Shown: piece by piece, positions 14,448-21,482 of the stretch
How positions within the stretch are numbered: the first letter of the stretch is position 1
Layout: each line of letters opens with the position of its first letter
Origin: Olivibacter sp. SDN3
GTDB taxonomy: Bacteria; Bacteroidota; Bacteroidia; Sphingobacteriales; Sphingobacteriaceae
Direction: 5' to 3'
DNA length: 64,000 bases
NCBI RefSeq assembly: GCF_014334135.1
Contig: NZ_CP060497.1
Span: 310,001 to 374,000, forward strand
The notes under the pieces: generated by a model
What the model was told of the DNA's origin: nothing
The model's database searches: none
Seen by the model: the letters and a program-made list of their open reading frames with translations, nothing else
Made by a program: the position numbers and the translations under genes

Positions 14448-15353
14448 ATGGACATAAAAAATGTCACAGTCTTTGGTGCAGGCGTATTGGGTGCGCAAAT
14501 AGCGTTTCAAACAGCCTTTCATGGCTATAAGGTCACTTTATATGATATCAAAAAAGAATTCCTTGAAAATGCTCGTAAAAGGTTTGAGAATCTACGTGAA
14601 TCCTATAAGGTTGATATTGATGCCACGGATGAGGATTTGGATATAGCTTTCAATAATTTAAGTTATACTACAAATCTTGCGGAATCGGTTACAGATGCTG
14701 ATATTACCATAGAAGCCATACCTGAAAACCTAGAAGTTAAGAAAGAATTCTATGTCAAATTGAGTACTTTGGCACCCCAAAAAACTATTTTTTGCACGAA
14801 TTCCTCCACATTACTCCCAAGTGATTTTGCTGCTGAAACAGGCAGGCCACAGCAATTTTTAGCACTACACTTTGCCAACCTTGTTTGGAAGTACAACATT
14901 GTGGAAATCATGGGCCATGCCGGCACGGATGCCAAAAACATCGAAATCATTCTTGCATTTGCAAAAACAATTGGGATGGTGCCGGTTGTCATTCAAAAAG
15001 AAAATCCCGGCTACATCATGAATGCACTATCAGTTCCGTGGCTAATGACTGCATTAGATTTGTTGATAGAAGGGGTCGGAGATGTAGAGAGTATTGATAA
15101 GACATGGATACTGACACCAATTGGAAACAGGTCTATCGGACCTTTCGCCCTTTTGGACATCATCGGACTGACGACTGCATATAATGTTATTACCAATAAT
15201 GCAGAGAAGACCGGTGAAAATACTTGGATCAAAAGAAAAGAATTTATTAGAAAAAATTTTATAGAGCCCAATAAACTCGGAGTGTCCACAGGAGAAGGTT
15301 TTTACAAGTATCCAAACCCGAGCTACGAACAGGAAGCTTTTCTAAAACCCTAG
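14448..15353 (+). CDS. 3-hydroxyacyl-CoA dehydrogenase (NAD-binding, HBDH-like)
   Basis: A 301-residue protein with an N-terminal NAD-binding domain ('VTVFGAGVLGAQIAFQTAFH', GxGxxG) and the C-terminal helical domain of 3-hydroxybutyryl-CoA dehydrogenases. The catalytic His-Glu pair is visible as 'ALHFANLVWKYNIVEIMGH'; the usual Pro after His-Phe-x-Asn is Leu here, and the substrate motif reads 'NPGYIMNALSVPWL'. It would interconvert 3-hydroxyacyl-CoA and 3-oxoacyl-CoA. Next to an acrylyl-CoA-reductase-like gene it could act on small acyl-CoA intermediates, but the altered motif leaves the substrate open. Confidence 0.85.
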   Translation: MDIKNVTVFGAGVLGAQIAFQTAFHGYKVTLYDIKKEFLENARKRFENLRESYKVDIDATDEDLDIAFNNLSYTTNLAESVTDADITIEAIPENLEVKKEFYVKLSTLAPQKTIFCTNSSTLLPSDFAAETGRPQQFLALHFANLVWKYNIVEIMGHAGTDAKNIEIILAFAKTIGMVPVVIQKENPGYIMNALSVPWLMTALDLLIEGVGDVESIDKTWILTPIGNRSIGPFALLDIIGLTTAYNVITNNAEKTGENTWIKRKEFIRKNFIEPNKLGVSTGEGFYKYPNPSYEQEAFLKP

Positions 15354-15400
15354 AATAATTATTAAAAAATATTCCAACTAACATAATACAAAATTCAAAT

Positions 15401-16033
15401 ATGTCTTTAATTGAAAATCTTAATTGGCGATACGCCACAAAAGCTTATGATCCTACGAAAAAGGTAAGCGAAAAAAATTTATATAAGATTCTGGAAGCTG
15501 CCCGATTGGCACCCACATCGTCTGGCTTACAGCAATATAGGGTATTGGTCATTTCTAATCAGGAATTGAAAGAAAGATTAAAAGAAGGTTCGTTTAATCC
15601 TGAATCCATGAGAGATTGTTCCTATGTTCTTGTATTTGCAGCCTGGGACAACTATACAGATGAACGTATAGATAAGATATACAATCATACGACACGGCAA
15701 AGAGGCTTGCCGGACGGACAATTTAAAAGTTATACCGATAAGATAAAAGCCATTTTCGCTTCTCAAACCATCGAGGAAAATTTTGACAATGCTGCCCGTC
15801 AGTGCTATATCGGCCTGGCAATGGCATTAGCTCAAGCTGCAGAGCTAAAGATAGACAGTACGCCTGCTGAAGGGTTTGACAATGCTCAGGTAGATAAAAC
15901 GTTGGAATTGAAAGTGAAAGGTTTAAAAAGTGTGGTTTTAATGTATGTGGGCTATCGTGCAGAACATGATTGGCTGGCTCCAATGAGAAAAGTTCGAAAC
16001 CCGATGGATGAGTTTGTAACTTTTATTGGATAA
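15401..16033 (+). CDS. NAD(P)H-dependent nitroreductase (NfsB-like)
   Basis: A 210-residue FMN nitroreductase. Seen: the N-terminal 'NWRYATKAYDPTKKVSEKNL', 'AARLAPTSSGLQQYRVLVIS' (FMN-binding Arg/Ser region), and the C-terminal 'RKVRNPMDEFVTFIG'. Such homodimeric enzymes reduce nitro compounds, quinones or enones using NAD(P)H. It is the last gene of the cargo operon; a strong hairpin terminator follows at 16071-16095. The family is clear; the substrate is not. Confidence 0.88.
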   Translation: MSLIENLNWRYATKAYDPTKKVSEKNLYKILEAARLAPTSSGLQQYRVLVISNQELKERLKEGSFNPESMRDCSYVLVFAAWDNYTDERIDKIYNHTTRQRGLPDGQFKSYTDKIKAIFASQTIEENFDNAARQCYIGLAMALAQAAELKIDSTPAEGFDNAQVDKTLELKVKGLKSVVLMYVGYRAEHDWLAPMRKVRNPMDEFVTFIG

Positions 16034-16070
16034 GGCAATTGAATAATCCTTCAACTTGATGATCCGCATT

Positions 16071-16095
16071 AAGCCTAAATGTACCGTTTAGGCTT
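16071..16095 (+). terminator. Terminator of the redox cargo operon
   Basis: AAGCCTAAA and TTTAGGCTT form a perfect 9-bp stem around a 7-nt loop, followed by TTCTATT. It lies 37 bp after the nitroreductase stop and before the RteC gene, so the operon probably ends here. Confidence 0.75.
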
Positions 16096-16136
16096 TTCTA
16101 TTAATAAATCAAACATCAATATTGCAAACTAAGGGG

Positions 16137-16991
16137 ATGGAAAAATTCTACAATGAAACACATCTTAAATTGGAAACTGCAATTCAAGAAATAGGAAGTG
16201 AAGCTGACTGCCCTACAAAAAGTATCGAAGCTGTTATACAGCTCATCATCAAAAGCCTTTCGGATTTAAAGGATTTTATACTTAAGAAAGATTTTAAGAA
16301 CACGGAAGAGGAAATCTATTTTTTCAAATACCAAAAACCTCTTATTGTTTCAAAACTCATCTACTATAATGCCATTTACAAAATCGAAACCAGAAAACCG
16401 TACGGAGTCAAACGCACCAGGAAATATCTTAATAAAGAACTGAAGAAACTAAAAAGGTTCTTTGATAATAACCTTGATTTTTATAAATATTACCGAAGCA
16501 ATAACTCTTTCCTTGATGAGAGCCTTTTTGTACGTGGAAAACACAATATTGGGCTATGGTTAGATACTTTTTATTTTGAGGCAGACCATCGCTTTTCAAC
16601 GTCACATGACTATAAGGTCGCCAAAATTATTGCGAACGATCTTATACAGGTCTATCTTGAAGACCAGCTAAGTAATAACAAACAAAAAAACACTTCTGAA
16701 AGCTATCCTTTAAATTGGACTGCAAATAAAACCGCTTTAACAGAATTGATTTATGCACTCCATTCACAAGGGGTATTTGACAATGGAAATGCGGACATCA
16801 AACTCATTGCTAGAACATTTGAACTAGCCTTTAATATCAACTTGGGTGATTTTTACCATACCTATATGGAACTTAAAAGTCGAAAAATAAACCGGACAAA
16901 ATTCCTTGACGGTTTGCGTGATGCTCTGATTAGGAAGATGGAGGAAGAAGACGGGAAAGATAATATTTTATTCTTTTTAGGTTTAGGTTGA
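16137..16991 (+). CDS. RteC-domain regulatory protein
   Basis: A 284-residue helical protein of the RteC family. Visible family features are the central 'KYQKPLIVSKLIYYNAIYKI', the basic 'GVKRTRKYLNKELKKLKRFF' and the C-terminal 'ALTELIYALHSQGVFDNG' followed by 'FNINLGDFYHTYMELKSRK'. In CTnDOT-type elements RteC activates the excision operon. Here it probably regulates element excision or mobilization, though no RteA/RteB two-component genes are present. The ATG at 16137 follows AAGGGG; a TTG 15 bp upstream is less likely. Confidence 0.85.
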   Translation: MEKFYNETHLKLETAIQEIGSEADCPTKSIEAVIQLIIKSLSDLKDFILKKDFKNTEEEIYFFKYQKPLIVSKLIYYNAIYKIETRKPYGVKRTRKYLNKELKKLKRFFDNNLDFYKYYRSNNSFLDESLFVRGKHNIGLWLDTFYFEADHRFSTSHDYKVAKIIANDLIQVYLEDQLSNNKQKNTSESYPLNWTANKTALTELIYALHSQGVFDNGNADIKLIARTFELAFNINLGDFYHTYMELKSRKINRTKFLDGLRDALIRKMEEEDGKDNILFFLGLG

Positions 16992-17016
16992 TCCGGATGA
17001 CACAGTTCGCGTTACA

Positions 17017-17583
17017 CTACCGCTCTTTCAGCCGTTCCAATTCTTGCTTTGCCCGCTCTGCCTGTTCCGTGGACTGCCTTGCGTTTTCCTCGGCTTTTCT
17101 AATCGCAAGCAATCTTTCTTCCTCCTGCTTCACCCAAATTTTAAGTTGTTTGGGATTGGTGTTGTAGATAGAATCTATATCCAAAGACACCTGCGGATAA
17201 AGCAATCTCACCATACGGATTTTGATGTCATTGTCGTACAAAGTTGAATTTTCCTGCCAAAGCTGAAAGCTGGCGAAAAGAGAAAGCACCGACACAAGCA
17301 ACAAGACAGCTACCGTAATGATATACGGTAGCTGTCTGCCCGTAATGCGATGCTCTATGGTCATCTTTGTTTTCTGTGGCATTTCACCTATCAGTTTCTT
17401 TTGTTCCTCCACTGCCGTGACAAGGTAACCGGTTGCCTCGACATGCTTTAGGATGGATGCTTTCATGCCAGTAAGCGTTTCATCCTTTATATTGTTTTCT
17501 TCCATTTTTTGCAAGCGTTTATCCACTTGCACCAATATTTCCTGTGTGTCTTTCAGTATGACCAATAATTCCTGTTCGTTCAT
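17017..17583 (-). CDS. Coiled-coil membrane protein of the mobilization operon, unknown function
   Basis: A 188-residue protein with an N-terminal helical/coiled-coil part (1-80), one transmembrane segment near 85-110 ('LPYIITVAVLLLVSVLSLFA'), and a C-terminal part ending in a Glu/Arg/Ala-rich coiled coil ('AEENARQSTEQAERAKQELE'). It begins 12 bp after the relaxase stop codon and shares its operon. I do not recognise a named family. Position and topology suggest anchoring the relaxosome at the membrane or at a helper mating channel, which is inference. Confidence 0.7.
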   Translation of the reverse strand: MNEQELLVILKDTQEILVQVDKRLQKMEENNIKDETLTGMKASILKHVEATGYLVTAVEEQKKLIGEMPQKTKMTIEHRITGRQLPYIITVAVLLLVSVLSLFASFQLWQENSTLYDNDIKIRMVRLLYPQVSLDIDSIYNTNPKQLKIWVKQEEERLLAIRKAEENARQSTEQAERAKQELERLKER

Positions 17584-17595
17584 GTTTTTTATGAT

Positions 17596-18558
17596 TTATC
17601 GTGATACTCCCCTTGACTGTGCTTCCTGTTTTTTCCTCTTTCGCCTGCGCCTTTCCGCATCGCTCATGCTCTCGGGTTCGGGCGGTGTGTACGTGTCCAA
17701 TAGTGCTTCGAGCAATCCCAATCCCTGCGGTTCGTATGCGTGCGACCGCTGTTCCTGTGGCTGTTGCAGTATCTCCCTAATCTGTTCGGCGAGCGGACGG
17801 CTGTCCGTAATCGGTTGGGTGGCTTCCATTACTCGGTTTTCTTTCAACTGTCTGTCCATGCCTGCAAAACTAAATTTGCGGTCGATTGCCGAACCTTTGA
17901 ACTTCACGCCGTCCTTTTCAAAGGAAATGCCCTGCACTTCATTTGTACCGCTACGGTATTTGTAATGGATAGCGATGCCCTGCCCTGCAAGCATCGTTTC
18001 CACCTGCTTCCATGTGGTGGCTTTTGCCATGATGGATTTAAGGGCATCGTGTATGGCATAACGAAGTTTGTCGTTGCCCCGAAGTGCCTGCCTGTTAACC
18101 TTTGCCTTGCCCTTGCCGATATGGTAACCGTAACGCTCCGTCATCTCCCTGCATATCTTTCGGCTCTTGTGCCAATGGTTATAGTTGCCAATAGTCTTGC
18201 CCTCATTGTCCACACGGTTGTACACGAGATGAAGGTGTGGGTGTTTCTTATCCGTATGCAGTACGGTCACGTACTGGGCATTCTTGATGCCCATTTTTTC
18301 CATATACTCCCTCGCATGCTGTGCCATCTTCTCCACCGTGAGCTTTTCCCTGTCCTCGTTGCTCCAGCTTAGCACGGTATGCCCTACGGCATTGCCAAGC
18401 TGTGGACGCATCTTCCGCTGTGCGTTGAGGTCGGCAACAATCGCCTTGATGTTATAATCCCTAACGCCTGCCGAATCCAGAACAAAGGATTTTTCACGTT
18501 CCAACAGGTAGCGCACACAACCGCCGAAACTCTTGCCCGTGATTACCTTAGCTATCAT
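17596..18558 (-). CDS. Relaxase / mobilization nuclease (MobB-like)
   Basis: A 320-residue relaxase that would nick oriT and lead the transferred strand. Seen: the N-terminal 'MIAKVITGKSFGGCVRYLL' and the metal-binding three-His motif in 'HTDKKHPHLHLVYNRV' (HxDxxHxHxHxxxN), with 'GNAVGHTVLSWSNED' before it. The C-terminal third is charged and Pro/Gln-rich. The ATG at 18558 overlaps the end of the upstream mobilization gene by 11 nt; a TTG three codons earlier is possible. The protein is shorter than many Bacteroidota relaxases (about 400 residues) but retains the whole catalytic region. Confidence 0.88.
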   Translation of the reverse strand: MIAKVITGKSFGGCVRYLLEREKSFVLDSAGVRDYNIKAIVADLNAQRKMRPQLGNAVGHTVLSWSNEDREKLTVEKMAQHAREYMEKMGIKNAQYVTVLHTDKKHPHLHLVYNRVDNEGKTIGNYNHWHKSRKICREMTERYGYHIGKGKAKVNRQALRGNDKLRYAIHDALKSIMAKATTWKQVETMLAGQGIAIHYKYRSGTNEVQGISFEKDGVKFKGSAIDRKFSFAGMDRQLKENRVMEATQPITDSRPLAEQIREILQQPQEQRSHAYEPQGLGLLEALLDTYTPPEPESMSDAERRRRKRKKQEAQSRGVSR

Positions 18559-18928
18559 CCTTACCAATCCTTTCCATTAATCGCTCCACCTTGTTAAGCA
18601 ATTCGCGCAGATCCGTCATGATTGATACAAGCCCTCCCTTGTGCGCAAGCTTGGTCAACTGGTTGAGGTTGTTCGCCATGCCCGACAGGGTACGCAGGTA
18701 GCCTGTTTCTTCTGTTGAAAGCCTCGGCCTTATGACAGAGGTCTTTGCGGACTGCCGGAACCAATCGCTTACCCGCATGCCTGCGTTCCTTGCTTTACCT
18801 GCAATCGCCAAACGTTCGGTGGGGGTCAAGCGGACAACGAGCGAAACGCTTCGGGTGATGGCTTTTTTCGGACGGCCACGCCTGCGTGTTTTCCCGTTCG
18901 TCCCTTTTTCTTTCGCCAATTTTTTCAT
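18548..18928 (-). CDS. Mobilization accessory protein (relaxosome, MobC/MobA-like)
   Basis: A 126-residue basic protein. The N-terminus is Lys/Arg-rich ('TRRRGRPKKAITRSVSLVVR') and runs into a ribbon-helix-helix-like stretch ('LTPTERLAIAGKARNAGMRV', 'SDWFRQSA'). The C-terminal half has 'LSGMANNLNQLTKLAHKGGL', the hallmark of plasmid mobilization relaxosome proteins that bind oriT. It overlaps the relaxase gene by 11 nt and is the first gene of the mobilization operon. The candidate oriT lies immediately upstream. It helps melt or position oriT DNA for the relaxase, by family. Confidence 0.85.
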   Translation of the reverse strand: MKKLAKEKGTNGKTRRRGRPKKAITRSVSLVVRLTPTERLAIAGKARNAGMRVSDWFRQSAKTSVIRPRLSTEETGYLRTLSGMANNLNQLTKLAHKGGLVSIMTDLRELLNKVERLMERIGKDDS

Positions 18929-19214
18929 TGGCGAACCTCCCCAAGTTTACGGACTGCGACCATCGGGAGCATCCGCCGTTCCCCACACCGCGGAGCGTGG
19001 GGAAACGGTTTTTTGCATTGCAAAAAAATAAACTTGCTCCCTACAGGGCGACAAAGGTTTACCTTTGGAGAACTGACTGCGGATGGTCGGTCTTTCCGGT
19101 ATTCTTTCCGGCTGACACCATGCTTTTGGGCGAGGTGGCTACTTATCTGCATGTGCAGAAAAGTAGCTAACGGAATAGCTGGATATATCATTATATCATT
19201 TCTCCGATATACCA
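18929..19214. other. Candidate oriT region
   Basis: This 286-bp gap upstream of the mobilization operon contains several dyads: TTCCCCAC/GTGGGGAA with a 10-nt loop (about 18978-19003), TTTTTTGCA/TTGCAAAAAA (about 19010-19028), the short CCCTACAGGG, and AAGGTTTACCTTT. Such clusters of inverted repeats next to mob genes are typical of transfer origins. No nick site can be assigned by eye, and the open frames crossing the region look like noise. Confidence 0.5.
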
Positions 19215-19517
19215 TCATTTCATCCCCTTTCCGCTCTTTGCAAGAGCATCACGGATGGCCTCGTCCGAGTAATAAACCTTTCGGCCGATGCGTCGGGGTA
19301 CGAGGATGCCTGCCTTTTCCCAATAGTGCATGGTGGAATAGGCTACGCCGAGCATGAGCCGTGTTTCTGCTCTCGTCCTGTAACCTATGTTCTGTGGAGG
19401 TGGGGTCGGCTTTTCTGCCGTGTCTCCGTGGAGTGCCTCTCTAACGGCCTCCTTTACATTCTCGGATAGGATTTCCTTGAACTCCCTGTCCGAATAGCTT
19501 GTGAATATCTGCGCCAT
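19215..19517 (-). CDS. Excisionase-like helix-turn-helix protein
   Basis: A 100-residue protein with an acidic, helical N-terminal half ('SDREFKEILSENVKEAVREA') and a C-terminal MerR/excisionase-type winged helix ('YRTRAETRLMLGVAYSTMHY', 'WEKAGILVPRRIGRKVYYSD'). Proteins of this type in Bacteroidota elements act as Xis-like directionality factors or regulators. It lies between the candidate oriT and the nucleotidyltransferase gene. The ATG at 19517 is preferred to a TTG at 19541. Role in excision is inferred from family and context. Confidence 0.78.
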   Translation of the reverse strand: MAQIFTSYSDREFKEILSENVKEAVREALHGDTAEKPTPPPQNIGYRTRAETRLMLGVAYSTMHYWEKAGILVPRRIGRKVYYSDEAIRDALAKSGKGMK

Positions 19518-19639
19518 ATCAAACGTGTTTGTATGGTGCAATGTTCGGGGGGATTCAAAGGGGGATTGGTCACTATTTCATTTTTGTTCGATAGGATGCC
19601 CTGCGGTACTGTTTAATATATATATCGGGCATGTATCGG

Positions 19640-20140
19640 CTATCTTCTTAGTCCTCTTTTCCTTTGGTTAGGCTCTTTATCCGCCTGTTGCTTTTTCAGT
19701 TTTTCAAGTGCTTCGATATCCCCAAGGTCTTTGGGTCTTCCCACGTTCCGCTTGTTGCGGATAAGGTCATTGGCACTGATAAACGATATTTCCAGACCGT
19801 CTATTTCGGTTTGCAGACGTGTATGGTATGCCTCATCGAAGTCGACACCCGATATGGCGTTAAGGATGTCTATGCGCAACGGCGGATAGCCCAATTGGGT
19901 AACGTAGTTTTCCCGTAGGAAGTCTTCCTCGGTAAGCCCAAGCTGACCAAATCCGAACTCCGCTATCACCTTGACCATTTTGCCTGCGTTCTCCGCATCC
20001 GGTTTTATCCATATATCGAGGTCACCCGTGTGCCTCGGCCTGCCGTGAAAGGAAAGGGCATAAGCACCTACCACCATGTACTTCACTTGGTGGTCGTTCA
20101 GAAGCTGGACGAAGTCGGTAAAATCCTGTTCAAATATCAT
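19640..20140 (-). CDS. Nucleotidyltransferase (DUF6036/AbiEii-like), possible toxin-antitoxin or defence role
   Basis: A 166-residue protein with the nucleotidyltransferase core 'YMVVGAYALSFHGRPRHTGD' and 'DLDIW': a Gly-x-x-Ala-Leu helix and the catalytic Asp40-x-Asp42 pair, then 'PPLRIDILNAISGVDFDEA', whose Asp is the usual third carboxylate. This places it among small polymerase-beta-fold transferases that include AbiEii and MNT-type toxin or antitoxin proteins. It overlaps the preceding 68-residue gene by 11 nt, and the two form a recurrent pair in Bacteroidota as far as I recall. The real target (protein, tRNA or other) is unknown. All catalytic residues appear intact. Confidence 0.78.
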   Translation of the reverse strand: MIFEQDFTDFVQLLNDHQVKYMVVGAYALSFHGRPRHTGDLDIWIKPDAENAGKMVKVIAEFGFGQLGLTEEDFLRENYVTQLGYPPLRIDILNAISGVDFDEAYHTRLQTEIDGLEISFISANDLIRNKRNVGRPKDLGDIEALEKLKKQQADKEPNQRKRGLRR

Positions 20141-20336
20141 CTTTGCGCTGGGTTACTGTTTTTTCCATGTGTTGGGGGTATGTTCCGAGCAACCAACTGT
20201 AATATGCCCTGCGCAGGCGTGTCACTTCGGCTATCCGTTCGGAAACTGGGCGGTCTAACCAAAACTGGATATCCCGTAGGTCTTCCTCGTCTATCTTTAC
20301 ATGGCCTACAACCATTGCCATCTTCCTTTTTTTCAT
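20130..20336 (-). CDS. Small partner protein of the nucleotidyltransferase
   Basis: A 68-residue protein with the pattern 'IDEEDLRDIQFWLDRPVSER' and 'IAEVTRLRRAYYSWLLGTYP'. This resembles short proteins ('...WLSKTPEERLEAIE.LR..Y...') encoded directly before small nucleotidyltransferases in many Bacteroidota. It overlaps the transferase start by 11 nt, so the two are translationally coupled and probably form a complex. No function is established; an antitoxin or adaptor role is a hypothesis. Confidence 0.72.
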   Translation of the reverse strand: MKKRKMAMVVGHVKIDEEDLRDIQFWLDRPVSERIAEVTRLRRAYYSWLLGTYPQHMEKTVTQRKDDI

Positions 20337-20407
20337 GTTCTCTTTACAGACATTGTTAATGTAAATATACGGAATTTCGGACAGAAATAAAACAGGGCAA
20401 AGAGTGT

Positions 20408-21466
20408 CTATCCGTTCCTGCCCGTGTTCTTTCTAATGTCGTTGACGAACCTGCCTTTGGGAAAATCCGTGTCGGGGCAAACGCTTTTCAGATAGTTAAG
20501 TACCTTATCTTCGTTCTTGGCTTCAAAATCCTTTAGTTTGGCACTTCCCGTCGCATTGAACAGTTTGACATCACGTTCGGCCGTATCCGCCTTGATGGGT
20601 TTGCCACCGAGGATTTTCTGTAGAATCTTGCCCATTTGTCCGTATGTTAGGCCGTCGTTCCAAATGGACTTGTCAAGGAACCCCAGCTTGTAAAAGAAGT
20701 ACATGCGGAGCCTGCCGTTCTCTATGGGGCTGGATGGGTCTATTACCGCATTGTCCGCTTCTTCTTCCTCCTTTCTGTATTCCGACAGTATTCCCTCCAA
20801 CGTGCGGTTGCGCTCCGTAACGGCGGTTATCTCGTCCTGCTGTTCCTTTACGGTTCGGGCAAGCTCCATGCGCCCAGCATCCTGCACGGCCAAAAGGGCA
20901 TTTTTTTCCTGTAACTCGGTTTCAAGTTCCTTTAGCCTGCTTTCAAGCTCTCTTATTTTCTCCTGCTCTGCGGAAGTGTAACGGTCGAGTACTTCCCTTA
21001 TGCCGTGCATGAGGTAGGAACGGATTTGGTCGGGGTCTCCGTCTATGAAATAGGTGTCACGGATATCGTCATCGTCCTGTATGATGTCGAAGATAATGCC
21101 GTCCCCACTCAATTGCCGTAACTTCGTTTCGTAACGTTTGAATTTCTCCACGTCAATGCGCACCTTTATCTTGTGCATACCCTGTTCTACGCTCATGACA
21201 TCCAGTTCGACAAGCAAGGGGTTCAACCGTTCCGCTACCTCTTTCCGAAAGTGCGATATGTAAGGCGCATCGGTGATGGCCTCGACCAAGCGGTGGTAAG
21301 TGCCATCGTTGATGCCCTTGAAAAATTCCATCCAAGCGGTGGCAAAGTAATCCCGTCCGCCGATGGCATCCCATTCCAGCCCCGTACCCGTTTGCAGAAA
21401 GGTACGTCCGAACCAAGTGAAATCGGCAAGTAGGCTGTTCAGATGTTTTAAGTCGTTTAATTTCAT
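20408..21466 (-). CDS. Coiled-coil protein of unknown function beside the integrase
   Basis: A 352-residue protein I do not recognise. Residues 1-150 form a mixed domain ('LADFTWFGRTFLQTGTGLEW', 'HKIKVRIDVEKFKRYETKL', 'DIIQDDDDIRDTYFIDGDPD'). A long coiled coil covers about 165-235 ('QEKIRELESRLKELETELQE'). The C-terminal 110 residues ('GRLRMYFFYKLGFLDKSIWN', 'YGQMGKILQKILGGKPIKAD') resemble the replication-associated or RteC-like helical tails seen in Bacteroidota mobile DNA. It lies 16 bp after the integrase stop and is probably co-transcribed with it. A regulatory role in integration is possible but unproven. Confidence 0.68.
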   Translation of the reverse strand: MKLNDLKHLNSLLADFTWFGRTFLQTGTGLEWDAIGGRDYFATAWMEFFKGINDGTYHRLVEAITDAPYISHFRKEVAERLNPLLVELDVMSVEQGMHKIKVRIDVEKFKRYETKLRQLSGDGIIFDIIQDDDDIRDTYFIDGDPDQIRSYLMHGIREVLDRYTSAEQEKIRELESRLKELETELQEKNALLAVQDAGRMELARTVKEQQDEITAVTERNRTLEGILSEYRKEEEEADNAVIDPSSPIENGRLRMYFFYKLGFLDKSIWNDGLTYGQMGKILQKILGGKPIKADTAERDVKLFNATGSAKLKDFEAKNEDKVLNYLKSVCPDTDFPKGRFVNDIRKNTGRNG

Positions 21467-21482
21467 GAGCGTTGTCTTTTGG

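Noticed and set aside
18925-19218. Long open frames on both strands between the mob genes and the excisionase-like gene
   Set aside because: They overlap each other and inverted repeats and have no recognisable protein features; the region is better explained as oriT.
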